Shown: positions 44,344 to 55,705, counted from the first letter of the stretch. The stretch: 64,000 bases of DNA from Hemerocallis citrina (GCA_017893485.1 CM030366.1:98763085-98827084); one strand, 5' to 3'. Notes: generated from the letters alone by a model not told the origin. Numbers and translations are program-made.

Positions 44344-44556
44344 TTATTTATTTCTAGAAATCTAAACGCCCAAAAAAAGTATTAGAATTGTCTTTCAAAA
44401 TATACTTTTGTTTGAACATCTCAGTTATATTTTGCTTTATGAGAACTATCAAGCTGTAAAACAATAATTCGATAATATTTTTTCTTATATATGGTCAAAT
44501 CTTAAGTTTCGCATAGGGCCTCGGACTTCTCCGGACCTGCCCTGACCCCTTGACAT

Positions 44557-45261
44557 AATGTCTATATAGTTTTGGCTCAAACTATTACATATGTTTTCAT
44601 TTTTCATGTGAATAAGTAGAGTGTTCCAATTAAACTCATGATTAGGCTAGCTTTAGTATAAGGTTTGAAGAAGATCTCCAGCGAAAATTTATGCGTAGAT
44701 TAGTACTGAGCTGAAGGTTAGATGGTAAGAATTTAGGATATATGTTGTAGGTTAGATGGTAAGAATTTAGGATAAATAAATAGAGGTCTCAAATTTGAAA
44801 CTATGCTATGCCATAGTCATTACTTGAAAAAAAAATTGGAAAAAAAGAAGGAGAACAAATTTAAGCGTAGGCTCAGAAATTATTAAGCAGAGGGCAGGCA
44901 AGCCACCCTTTTGTTGAGGGTCAACCAAGACAAAAACCCAAATTCACTATGATTTGATAATGCTAATTAATAAAGGTTTATCCCTCCTACAGCCTAGAAA
45001 TTCACATAAAAATACCACCACCAAAGACAAGTCACTTTTTTATAATGATGAGTTTGTCACCCTTCTCCCAAATTCATGATTTCATGCATGATAATGTGCA
45101 AGATCCAATCGAGCGGTATTGTTTTGTCAGGTAAGAATATTATAGTACTGACTACTAACTACTAATAATTAAGTAGCTCAATTTGTTAGGTAAGGTGAAC
45201 AATTGATGTAAACAATTTTTACGAGCATGTTTTAGCACATAGTAACCGAAAGTTATCTGTC
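44557..45261. other. Intergenic stretch
   Basis: No gene seen. A short direct duplication, GGTTAGATGGTAAGAATTTA, occurs around 44714 and 44751. Confidence 0.4.
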
Positions 45262-45273
45262 CATATAATCAGG

Positions 45274-45416
45274 TTTTTTTTTTTTTTTTTTTTTTGATTA
45301 AACTGGGTTTCCATCCCCCTCTATGGGTCAGACTAATCCCAGTCCCGTGGCGAGGCTCCTAGTCTCCTAGGTTTTACGCAGGCCCATCTATAGCCCACGG
45401 CCACTGGCCTCATCAA
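45274..45416 (-). mobile_element. SINE-like retroposon with poly(A) and 12-bp TSD
   Basis: On the minus strand about 120 bp of GC-richer sequence (GAGGCCAGTGGCCGTGGGCT at the 5' side, CTAGGAGCCTCGCCACGGGA further in) ends in a poly(A) of about 22 (T-run 45274-45295). CATATAATCAGG is duplicated at 45262-45273 and 45417-45428. Poly(A) and a long duplication mean LINE-driven insertion. I do not see a complete tRNA head, so it may be 5' truncated. Confidence 0.8.
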
Positions 45417-45588
45417 CATATAATCAGGTTGATAAGGTATTATAATATAAACTTTATCTGCTTTATAACAAATTGGATATTGTATTATAGTCAAATATGT
45501 AATATCAGATCGACTGAAACTTTTGTATTAATCAACGATATTTGAAAGGGAATGATAACACTTGATCTCCTTCTTCAGTTATAATATA

Positions 45589-45763
45589 CTAGTAATTTAC
45601 ACGTGCGAATCACATCTTAATAAATATAGATTTTTAAAGTAAAATTCAAACGTAGCATGAGTTTGAACCTAAGTCCTCATTTATAATAATTATACATGTG
45701 TGTTGCACGCATTGGTAGATTTACAAATGACACTAAGGCCTTCTCCAATTATAATATTAGAGA
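45589..45763 (-). mobile_element. Helitron, non-autonomous, short copy
   Basis: On the minus strand it starts TCTCTAATATTATAATTGG, continues GAGAAGGCCTTAGTG like the copy at 22933, and ends with a weakened hairpin (GTGATTCGCACGTG) and CTAG at 45589-45592. Host A/T flanks fit. 175 bp. Confidence 0.75.
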
Positions 45764-45809
45764 TTAGAGATAGATAAAGGATTTAAAAGGGAAAGATATA
45801 ATTTCTTTC

Positions 45810-46393
45810 ATGGGCTTCGGGGATATGGGCCAAAAGGAATTAGCTGGAAATAAGGGAAATTATTTGTTGGGCTTGGAACAAGTGGCCCAGGAAGAGATTA
45901 CAGAAAGGGACTGTAGTAGTTTGGGCCGGAAAATGAAAATTAGCACACATAATTTGGAAGCTGGGGAGTTTCACGCCGTCAATGAAGTTGTCATTGGCCA
46001 GGGAGAGGACGGGGAGAAGGAGGAAGAGGATGGCATTATTGAGGCAATGTTAAGTAAGGAAGTTGAAAGAAGAGTGCAAAGGGAGGTGAAGAAGAGGATA
46101 AGGCTATGTTGGGAACTTTGGCTACTGAAAAGAAACATGATTCAAAGAAGTCTTCGGAGTCGGACAACGGTTTCAATGGGTTCAGGGACCCACAGTCAGG
46201 GGAGGAAAGAGGGTTCGAGAGTACATATGAAGATACCTCGGTGGAGGAACCAACACCAAAGAGAAGAAACTATAGGGACAAGGAAGGGCATAGATGCAGC
46301 GCTAGGCATCGTGAAAAGGAGGAAAAGCCGATGAATGTTAATGAAAGCTATCAAAAGTTGGGGAAGCGGAAAAGTTATAAAAACCTTGCATGA
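45810..46393 (+). pseudogene. LINE ORF1-like region
   Basis: Two overlapping frames (45810-46334 and 46106-46393) encode charged, Glu/Lys/Arg-rich sequence without a clear zinc knuckle. The position just before the endonuclease suggests the C-terminal part of LINE ORF1. No domain is recognised; this call rests on context. Confidence 0.45.
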
Positions 46394-46605
46394 AATCATG
46401 CACATATTTCAATTTTCCAGTTCAATTCCAGATTTCATGTTAATTCATTTAGCAAATGTTTATGGCATTAATATGCATCATACCCATAATGCACACACGA
46501 ACTACATAGACACGATTAGGGCTAGAGAAGTGGACAATGTCCGCAAGGTCCAACATGCTTTTTTTTCTTCTTTTCTTTTCATTTCTTTTTTTTTCTCTTT
46601 TGTTT

Positions 46606-46811
46606 GGGGGGGGGGGGGGGTGGGGGGGGGGGGGTAATCGCAGGATCCATGCATGCTCAAAGACGTCCTGACGCATCACACCCCCCATGTTGCAACAAAA
46701 GCGTCGATTCGACACCCCCCATGTTGCAACACAAGCGTCGATTCGAAACGTCTTTCAAGGCGTCAGGACGTCTTTGAGCATCCATGGATCCTGCGATTAC
46801 ACCCCCCCCCC
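46606..46811. mobile_element. MITE with G-tract ends and internal direct repeats
   Basis: Inverted ends TTTGGGGGG...GTAATCGCAGGATCCATG at left and the complement (GGATCCTGCGATTAC, C-run, AAA) at right. The next inner part, GCTCAAAGACGTCCTGACGC, is also inverted. The centre holds two copies of CACCCCCCATGTTGCAACA plus AAGCGTCGATTCGA. It interrupts the LINE between ORF1 and the endonuclease. Confidence 0.75.
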
Positions 46812-46892
46812 CAAAGGTTTGGTGAAGCATGTTAACGATCATGCGGGGGAGGGGGCACTAAAGAGTACTAATGTCTGAAGTCCTATTTTAAA

Positions 46893-48065
46893 ATGTTAGA
46901 GGGCTTTGACAAGGCGGCCAAACTTAGGATGTTGTGGAAAGTTATTAAGAGTCAAAAGGTTGACACTATCTATGTGGAAGAGACTAAGTTATCTCAAAGG
47001 AGAGCGGACGATTGGCAAGAAATGATCACGGCTGTTTATGGACCAAACTACAGAAGCCGAAGGCAAGAACTTTGGGATGAGTTAGTCGCCTTTAGGGGTA
47101 AATGGATTTTGCCCTGGGTTTTAGACAGGGGGACTTCCACGTAGTCAGGAACGCACATGAAAGGAAAGAAGGGAAGGGTAATGACCATGATAGGAGAAAG
47201 CTCAATCAAACCATCTCCAGTCTCATGCTGATTGAGATACTGGTAAATGATCGACACTTTACATGGTCTAATCGTTGTAGGTCACCCGCTCTCGCAATGC
47301 TAGACTGGATTCTAGTTTTAGTTATCTGGGGGACTAAATTCCCATACGAAATGGCACTCTCTTGCATTCATAACACATCAGACCATGTTCCCTTTATCAT
47401 TGGCATGGGAGAAGAGGACAGAAAGAGGAGCAAAATCTTCCATTTTGAGAAAATGCAGTTGACCAGTGGAGAATGCGATGAATTGGTTAAAACTAGTTTG
47501 GAGGAGGAGGTAAACCACATGGAATCAGCTGTAAGGCTTTTGAGGAAACTCTCAAGGCTCGGAAAAAGGTTAAGAAGATGGAACAATGCCACATTTAGAA
47601 AAGTGGTGCAAAGGAAGGCTACTATATTGAAGGAGATAGATGATTTGGAGAAAAAAGAGGAAGCAGGTTGCCTGGACGACAGTCCGTTCCGACGATTGGC
47701 TGTAGGCAGGATGTTCTAGAGACTTATAATAAAGAAGACGTCATATGGCATCAAAGGTCGAGGGTGAGGGTGAGATGGTTAGGAAAAAGTAATCCAAATA
47801 CAAAGTACTTTCATAAGGTAGCTAATATGTGACGTAGGAACAATTATATTCATTCCCTGGATATTGAGGAGATGGTGATCTCAAGTAATCAACATATATT
47901 CAAGCATATTGATGATATGTACAACGAGCTGTTTGGTTACACTAAGGGAGGGCATTGCGAATCAGCAGAAGACCTTAGGGAGGTGTGAAATGATGATCTT
48001 CAGCTTATAGTTATAGCCATCCAAGAACCATTTACTATGGAGGAGGTGAAAGCGGCTGGGGGTGG
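46893..48065 (+). pseudogene. LINE endonuclease region, copy 1
   Basis: L1-type (EEP) endonuclease nicks target DNA to start reverse transcription. Visible: V-D-T-I-Y-V-E-E-T-K-L-S (usually Q-E-T-K), A-V-Y-G-P-N, then in another frame H-F-T-W-S-N and H-N-T-S-D-H-V-P, where D-H is the catalytic C-terminal pair. The linker W-H-Q-R-S-R-V and N-T-K-Y-F-H-K-V-A follows, then F-T-M-E-E-V-K-A-A before RT. Several stops. The G-D-F-N motif is altered. Confidence 0.75.
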
Positions 48066-48109
48066 GGGTAATTTCGACTTACTGGATTGTTAGGCGGGTA
48101 AATTCACTG

Positions 48110-49254
48110 TATTAGTGGTGGTTCAAAGGAGTGCAGACGGTTGGTAGAAAATGATCACAACTCTGTATGGACCAAACAAAAGAAACTGAAGGAAAGAACG
48201 TTGGGATGAGTTAGTTGACGTCAAGGGTAGATGGAGTTTTCCCTGGGTTTTAGGCAGGGACTTCAACATAGTCAGGCACACACATGAAAGAAAAGGAGGG
48301 GGAGGGAATGGCCACAACAAAAGAAAGTTCAATCAGATCATCTCCAGTCTCATGATGATTGAGATAACAGTATATGATCGATGCTTTACGTGGTCTTATC
48401 ACTGTAGGTCACCCACTCTTGCAAAGATGGACAAGATTCTAGTTTCAGTTGATTGGGAGATTAAATTTCCTTGGGCAATGGCACACTCTTGCATTTGTGA
48501 TACATTAGACCATGTTCCCATTATCATTGGCACGAGAGAAAAAGGCAGAAGGAAGAGCAAAATCTACCATTTTGAGAAAATGTGGCTAACCAGTGGAGAA
48601 TGTGATGAATTGGTTAAGGCCAGTTGGAGAAGGAGTTAAACCTCACGGAACCAGCGACAAGGCTTTTGAGGAATCTCTCAAGACTCAGAGAAATTTTAAA
48701 AATATGGAATAAGGTCATATTCAGAAATGTATGCAAAGGAAGGAGACTATATTGAAGGAGATATATGATTTGGAGAAAAAAGCAGGAAGCAGGTGGCCTA
48801 GATGACAATTAGTTCTGACGGTTGGCCGAGTGTGGGAAAGAAGTTATGGAGACTTATAATAAGGAAGAGGTCATGTGGCGTCAATGGTCAAGGGTGAGAT
48901 GGCTACGAGAAGGTGATGCAAACACAAAGTACATTCATAAAGTAGCAAGTATGTGACGGAGGGAAAATTATATTCAGTACATGGATATTGGAGATGGTGG
49001 TCTCCAGTAATCAACATATATCCGAGCATATTGATGACACGTACAAGGAGCTGTTTAGTTACACGGGGGGGGGGGGGGGGGGGCGCAATGTGAATCTGCG
49101 AAAGATCTATGGGAGGTGGTAGATGATGATTTTTAGCGTAAATTTATAACCATCCAAGTACCATTCACAATGAAGGAGGTGAAAGCAGCGGTTTGGGGCT
49201 TGGTCAGGACAAAGCATCAAGACCAGATGGGTTCTTCGTCTTTTTTTTACAAAC
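48110..49254 (+). pseudogene. LINE endonuclease region, copy 2 (tandem duplicate)
   Basis: It repeats copy 1 at an offset of about 1130 bp: L-Y-G-P-N, G-R-D-F-N-I-V-R, R-C-F-T-W-S-Y, D-T-L-D-H-V-P, N-T-K-Y-I-H-K-V-A and F-T-M-K-E-V-K-A-A-V-W-G-L. This copy leads into RT sequence, cut at the CAAAC insertion site. It contains a G-run at about 49065-49083. Stops and frame breaks throughout. Confidence 0.75.
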
Positions 49255-49600
49255 TGTAACACCCCGTGTTAAGAATTTATATATATAAATACTTAATTGG
49301 AAGAGAGGCCTATAGAGTTTCCTATGGGAGAGTTTCTATGGGATTTATGGGCTGGTGGGGCCCAGGAGAAGAGCAGGCAGTACATGTTGTTGCTTTGGCT
49401 GCTGGCGTCAGGAAGGGGTGGGGCCCGCCCAGTTTTAGGGGGGCGCCTGCGGGGCTGCCACGTGGCTAGGAGGGGGGGTTTGGGGGGCTCTCTGAGAGCG
49501 CCAGGTGGCGTGGGGCCCTTGGTCTGCCGCTGTTTCTCTCAGGAGGGAGAAGGAGATATGGGATTTGGAATTGTCCCATATCGGGAGTGTTCAAGAATAA

Positions 49601-49698
<98 letters not shown>

Positions 49699-49760
49699 GC
49701 CTGGGATTAGAGGTCACCAACAAGCTATAACACCTTTTATGAGGCAGCATGTGGTGGGTA
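49255..49760 (+). repeat. Left LTR of the TRIM, main part
   Basis: Starts TGTAACACCCCGTGTTAAG, the same as the right LTR. TA microsatellite at about 49603-49695. The last bases GTA are the target of the CACTA element; the LTR continues at 55065. Confidence 0.88.
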
Positions 49761-49779
49761 CACTACAAGGAATTTGACA

Positions 49780-50090
49780 TATAGTGACAGCAAAAATCCA
49801 TGGGTAAAAGGCGAAAAACCGTAGGTATAGCCTGTAAAACCTATACCAACGGAAATATTTTTCCGTCGTTTTTAATTAGCTATACCCACGGCAAAATGTC
49901 GTCACTATAGCCTATAGCGACGGTTTTTTCACCCGTTGGACAAAACCTTGGTGTTATACCCACGGTTTCGTATCCGTTGGTATAGGTTTTAAAGACACAT
50001 TTTGTTTTCCTATACCCACGGTTGAAGCTCTATTGCTATAGGTTTTAGCGATGGTTTTCGCATCTAAATATTTGAATATATACCCATCGC
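49780..50090. repeat. Left subterminal repeats of the CACTA element
   Basis: CTATACCCACGG-type motifs at about 49872, 49955 and 50011, with complementary CCGTnGGTATAG forms nearby (for example 49975). In CACTA elements such motifs bind the transposase accessory protein. Confidence 0.75.
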
Positions 50091-50433
50091 TCTATACACA
50101 ATTTTTTCTTATTAATTACGCTTATGATAATTTAATATTTTCTTTTATAATATTAATTCAATTATAAACCAAATACATAATGAAATAAATACATGTATTT
50201 ATGAAATAAAATTAAATAAAATTAAACTTCAATCATATTAAAAATTAATGAAGTATTACAAGCATGTCAAATTACAAAATAGTTAATAACCAAATACACA
50301 ATTGAATTCATGTGTGCAGACATGAGAATCAATACTTTAAACTACGATCAACATATTCAATGACATTATAAGATAACATTCAATTAACTCCTCATTTGAG
50401 ATACGACACTAACAATTTTCTTATTTTACGGCA

Positions 50434-51338
50434 ATTAGATCATAATTGATCTTGATTCTCTTTGCAGTAATCTTCTTTTAGCATCCTGCAAATCTTCTTT
50501 ACAATGTTCTTCACTTCATCGTTGGCAAACACAAACTCGGCTGCATTTTGAGCGAATTCAATCATTTCTCGCTTTTTGAGAGCCCTTCACAAACAAAACA
50601 AAGCAAAAAGATCCAACTTTGGTCATCAACAAATAGTCAAAAAGAGAACAGTGTACTCTAGATCTGATTGATAGGAACCAGTCTACTAGTACGTAGCAAA
50701 AGGATGCACTGTGAAACAAAAAACTTCAAGTGAAATGATCGACAATTAATACACACTGCGTTGTATTGATAAATGATCTAGAGATCTAGAGAACAGTGTA
50801 CTCTAGATCTTCAATTCAATTTTACACAGCAGTGTATTAACCAGTGCAAAATAGATATTTATCAACCAGCACAAAAGCCTCGATACTAATTATTAGTTCT
50901 AATGGAAGAGGGGTTGCACAAATGAACACATTCATACCTCTCCATCCAAACTGGTCATAGGTTGCTTCATGACATTGGTCTTCATAGTGGAACACCACCA
51001 GCCGTGACAAATTCATCTTTGAATTTTCCCTACAAAATAATTAAGAACAACTTCTAAGTTTAGTGAATGGATTAAGCACGAAAGAAGCTTCTAAAAACAC
51101 CTAAAACCATCTTCATCCGGTTTGATCAATTTCAACGAATTTCAATCAATATTAAATAAATACAAGAAAATTATTTTTGCATCTTTAAATCATTTCCAAC
51201 TTGCTAGGAATAGTGATTAACCAGGTAAAAGATAGAGAAAGTCATTCTTACATCTTCATCGTAGAGTGCACCCTAATTTGCATCAAGAATTTGATTCATT
51301 GAGAAACTGTTATAAGGCTCCCCAGGATATACATCCCC
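50434..51338 (-). pseudogene. Three exon-like blocks inside the CACTA element
   Basis: Minus-strand order. Block 1 (51252-51338) reads D-V-Y-P-G-E-P-Y-N-S-F-S-M-N-Q-I-L-D-A-N, then a stop; donor GTAAGA follows. Block 2 (50937-51029) has acceptor TTTGTAG and donor GTATGA. In one frame it gives K-F-K-D-E-F-V-T-A-G-G-V-P-L before a stop, which resembles a conserved stretch of HI0933-like flavoproteins. Block 3 (50434-50586) gives M-I-E-F-A-Q-N-A-A-E-F-V-F-A-N-D-E-V-K and ends in a stop after E-N-Q-D-Q-L. Blocks 1 and 3 are not recognised. They may be one captured gene, several, or transposase-related exons. Confidence 0.5.
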
Positions 51339-53960
51339 CTTCGAAATAAGATACAATTAGACAAAGGACATGAGATATTTGAAAGAACTAATAAGAACAA
51401 AGAAAATAATTAAAATTTTACATAAGATTATCTCTTAATTTGCATTCAGGAAATGAAACATAAAGGCATTATTTGACTAAACAGCACACGTGAACTACGA
51501 ATACCTTCATGATTCTAGAAAACAAAATTTTAACTAAAATGAATGCTTATTACATATCAACAAAAAGATTTCCTAAGAACAATTAAATTGTAAATGCCAA
51601 GCAATTTCCTATCATCATTGAATATTATAACAGGGGTGTGGACGTGGTGACACAGAAATGGATGGTAGTTTGAAAAATCACCATAATGAAGTAAAATGGG
51701 TTGTATCAGTTCTCATTATAGTCAAGGGCTGGAAAAGATCAAGCTATTTATGATGACATGTCAAGTTAATGAATTATTCACTTCACAGTGCAAGAGCAAA
51801 CCTAGGAAGCATGGGTACTCCCTGGTTGGTACAGCTGTGATGAGTATATCAGGTGTATGTACTCGTTGGGTACCAACTGTTTAACAGATTTTATATTGTT
51901 GAATACACTTAATATGTTGAATACACTTCTAAAAACACCTAAACCCCAGTGCACCAGCCTCCTGTTGTATGGAGGAAACCAGCTACCTTCTGCACTAGGA
52001 CATCCCATCTGCAGCATTCGAATAGTTAAAAATAAATAAATAAAGAGATAGAAGAGGACATAAATAGAGAATTGCTTGTGGTTGTCAAGTATATGCAAAA
52101 GTTAATGTCCTACCATATATCCATGACTTTACAGTTTCAATAACACTAAAGAGTAAACTCAAGTTGTCAACTCCCTAGTAGCTAGTCAGAAATAATAACT
52201 CGTACAAGAATTCAAAGCCTGTTTTTCTAAGATCAATTATGCCTTCAATGATGATCATCGATCAGTAGTGGCATGCATACACTAAGTAGAAGCAATTTAA
52301 TTATTGTGCATTAAAGTCAACAATTTAGTGCGGGTAAAAGATCATTATTCCATTTGTCTGCGTGAGTATGACATATAGGAGGGAAACGATAATGATCCCA
52401 TTTGTGCGCATGCTTGCGTGCATGTAATTGTTATAGAAGGATATATATGAAGAAAACTCTACATTAATTACATCACACCAAGGCGTTGTGGCCACAATTA
52501 CATATATAGAAGGCATTGTTTTGGAAATTTTAATAGGTTTTTCTTCTGTAAAATATTTAGCTGCAAGTGTCAATGGTAATAGGTTAATGAGAAGAATCTG
52601 AAAGATACTGAGTCTAAATAAATAATTCATTTTGTATGCACACATATATGTAAGTAGACATACACATTTATATTAGAGTACGATGATATAAGCCTGTCCT
52701 TGTGTGTATATATGTGTATGTAGCAATGCATGTATATATTTAACTGTTTGTATGTATATACAGTTGTTAAGCCATTCATATTACAAAATAGAATCTATTT
52801 TGTAAACTTTTTCACCTATGCTTAGATTGTAACAGTCTAATGACCATCTTAGTATGTTAGATTTTAGTGAGTATAATTAATAATTAGTACATGAAGAGAA
52901 GAGTCTTATGGATATCTTCTTTAAAAAATCACTAAGGCATGCTTGTAGATCATGATGAAATAAAAGCTGAAATGGATCATGAATAACAGACCATGACCCA
53001 TTTGGATTGCTTACCTTGCACTTTGACCTGTTGGATTACTCTGGAGGACTAATGAAGTAATGGAGTTATTAGGAAACTACCAATGTGGTACTTTGCTGCA
53101 TTCAACCGAATATGAGTATTCTTGTGAGTTGTAATAATGTAAACTTGTTGTTGAGATATATTCTTGCTAGCGTTATAGTGCATTAATCAAGAAAACTTAA
53201 GTGGCTCCAAGAAAATCACTTTTGCATTTGTCCCAAAGATTAAGTAGCCTTGCACTTTCCATATTATTAGAATAGAGACATGATCATTTTAACCCATTGA
53301 ATTTTATCAAATTCCTCTAGAACACTGATATGCTGCTTTATGAATGTGGGCACGATTGTTTTCCCCACTGCATCCTCATCTATCAATTTTAGTCTTTTGT
53401 GCTACAGTAAGTATTTCATCTATAAATTCTAGCCATTCATAGGTATTTTATCACACTCCTCAGGAAAAGAAGAGCACAAAGTAATCTTCCTACACGCAAA
53501 ATTTACTCTCTATCTTTTAGTTCAATATTTTAAATGACTGAATCTATTGAAGAACTTTAGATAGGAGTTCTTTTCCTTGTAATTGCTTACAGCTACCATG
53601 AAGATCCTGAGTGCTACTTATTTTGTTCGGTTTAAGAAATCTAAATAAGCAAAGGTGAAACTCTTAGTTTGTGATGCAGTAGAATATATGTACTTGTCTA
53701 AGTAATATGTGACTCAACAGATATGCATGTTTAGTTCTGATATGAGCTATAGCTAGAATAAATACGCAAATAAAAGTCACCTTTATCTTAAAAAAATACA
53801 CAAATATTACTATTTTTACAAGAAGGCTAGTGAAAGACATACTTAAAGTATACTAGTATATATTAAATAGATTATCAAGTAAATTAATACATCTAAAAAT
53901 AACAACAGATCCCTAATTGTAATGGTCAATGAAAAGAAATTAATCCATAATTAAATTTAC
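51339..53960. other. Non-coding interior of the CACTA element
   Basis: AT-rich, with only short unrelated ORFs; a direct repeat GTTGAATACACTT occurs at about 51898 and 51916. Could be intron or intergenic sequence carried with the captured fragments. Confidence 0.4.
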
Positions 53961-54425
53961 CTTGCTGAGGTGTTGTAGGTCTAGTTCTTTGAATACCAAG
54001 AGAAACAAGATTGCAATTAGCCCTCCTCCCATCGGTCACTGGTGCAGGACCCACAGAAGCTTTCATGACTGCCTCAGCCTCTGAAATGTAACCTAATTGT
54101 AATAAAAGAAAAAGAAACAAAAAATACATAAATTAATTAATTAATTTATTCTGAAAAGCTATAGAGATCTACTTGGATCTCATGGTACAGGTAAGTATCA
54201 AACTAAACCTATTGATGAAAGAGATAACAAATTTGCATATAAAATGTATAAAAGGAAAAAAAAACGTGATCATACGAGTACTAATTTGAAATACAAAAAC
54301 TATAAATAGAATAAAATTAATTAAAGTATCACAAATCCATAGCCTTTGGATCTTCGAGTAGCCTTGTCAGTGATGACCACAGCCTCTAGAAATTCACCAA
54401 AATGCTCAAAGTAAGACTTCAAGGT
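53961..54425 (-). pseudogene. Captured RRM-domain RNA-binding protein gene fragment
   Basis: Exon A (54333 to about 54425) gives [20 protein letters not shown] and R-S-K-G-Y-G-F, the RNP region of the plant RRM family that includes ARP1/RBM24-like proteins. Exon B (53961-54092) follows an acceptor (ACAATTAG) and gives E-A-E-A-V-M-K-A, P-V-T-D-G-R-R-A-N-C-N-L and S-L-G, then donor GTAAAT. A one-base deletion near the start of exon B breaks the frame. The intron between G-Y-G-F and V-T-F is still bounded by GT and AG, so genomic DNA rather than cDNA was captured. Upstream (54430-54890) the minus strand is pyrimidine-rich, possibly the gene's leader. Confidence 0.8.
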
Positions 54426-54944
54426 ATTTCATTATAACTTATTTGGATAGATGGAGGAGGATGAAAAACGAAATAAATTATGAACATAGGAAATCACAGT
54501 ATTAGAATTTTGACAATACCTGGGGTTTCGACGAGATGGGGGAGGACGCCGAAGGAGAGAGAGATGGGGCGACGGGGGTGGTTTGGGGTGAGATAAAGGA
54601 AACTGTGCGACGACGGGAAAGGGTAGGGAACGACGACGGCGGATGGGAGAGCGAACGACGACGGCGAGGGGAGAGTGAATGGCCGGCTTGAGCATGATGA
54701 GGGAAAGAGAGAAGGAAATTGGGGATTGTGGGAGGTTGAGGATTGAGGGAAATTAGAAATTGGGTTTCGGAGGGGTTGAGGGCGAGGAGGAAAGAGAAGA
54801 GGGAAATAGGTTTTTGGAGAAGCGCGTGAAGAGAAAAGGAGAGAGGGAAGTGGGTGAGGGGTTTCCGATTTGTGTTTTGAGAGAGACATGGTGGGGGGAG
54901 AATGAAATTAGAAATTGGGATTTTGGTGGGAATTAAAAGTTTTC

Positions 54945-55061
54945 TATCTTGTCTATACCCACAGTTTACTACGCGTCTGTAGGTATATGATGGCTATACC
55001 CACGGTTTTAGTGATCCGTCACTATAGGTGTCCGTTGGTATATGGCAAATTCCTTGTAGTG
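54945..55061. repeat. Right subterminal repeats of the CACTA element
   Basis: CTATACCCACAG at 54954 and CTATACCCACGG at 54993, with CACTATAGG and CCGTTGGTATA forms before the terminal inverted repeat. Confidence 0.75.
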
Positions 55062-55347
55062 GTAGTTGTATACTAAAATTGCTGATCGGGGCTGGAGCAT
55101 TATAGAATGGTATCAGAGTCGACTTCCGACACCGGGTGTGGGTACAGAATGGTAGGGTATGCCTGAGAGGGAGCGGGGTTGGGTCAGGTTGCCCGCTAAA
55201 TCCACTGAGGTGGGCTAGGTGGCTGAAAAACACGCAGAATCAGGGTACGCCATTCCACATCGGCTAGAAAGGAGGATCCTGACGCTATATTGCAAGTCTC
55301 GACTTCAGCGAGGACGCTGAATTCTTAAAGGGAGGGGGGGAAGGGTC
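55062..55347 (+). other. TRIM: end of left LTR, PBS, 243-bp interior, polypurine tract
   Basis: The left LTR ends about 55104. The PBS TGGTATCAGAGTC starts at 55108 (initiator tRNA-Met type with a late mismatch). The interior is non-coding, and the tract GGGAGGGGGGGAAGGG lies at about 55330-55345 just before the right LTR. Confidence 0.8.
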
Positions 55348-55365
55348 TGTAACACCCCGTGTTAA

Positions 55366-55427
<62 letters not shown>

Positions 55428-55705
55428 GGAAGAGAGGCCTATAGAGTTTCCTATGGGAGAGTTTCTATGGGATTTGTGTGCCGGTGGGGCCCAAGAGAAG
55501 AGCAGGCAGCACATGCTGCTGCTTTGGCTGCTGGCATCAAGCAGCGGTGGGGCCCGCCCAATTTGGGGGGGGGGGGGGGGGGGGGCAGTTTGGGGGGCTC
55601 TCTGAGGGTGCCAGGTGGCGTGGGGCCCTTGGTCTGCCGTCGTTTCTCTCGGGAGAGAGAATGAGATATGGGATTTGGAATTTTCCCATATCGGGAGTGT
55701 TCAAG

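Larger units (their letters stand above)
43473..44556. mobile_element. Non-autonomous hAT-like element remnant
   Basis: Begins AGGGCGGCCTTAGGGGTGGG and ends near GGACCTGCCCTGACCCC. These GC-rich ends around an AT-rich body resemble a widespread plant repeat that I associate with hAT-like transposons. A MULE-type MITE (44172-44343) is nested within it. No transposase seen. Low certainty on family and ends. Confidence 0.4.
49761..55061. mobile_element. CACTA transposon, non-autonomous, with captured gene fragments
   Basis: Ends CACTACAAGGAATTTGACAT and the complement of ATGGCAAATTCCTTGTAGTG, with GTA duplicated at 49758-49760 and 55062-55064: CACTA termini and a 3-bp duplication. Subterminal repeats of CTATACCCACGG and the complementary type occur in both ends. 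No TnpA/TnpD transposase is recognisable. Instead the minus strand has exon-like blocks with splice sites: an RRM gene at 53961-54425 and unassigned blocks at 50434-51338. Confidence 0.88.

Noticed and set aside
49297..49750. ORFs with Tyr-Ile repeats
   Set aside because: They come from TA microsatellites in the TRIM LTRs; the same occurs at 55359-55810 and 19479-19712.
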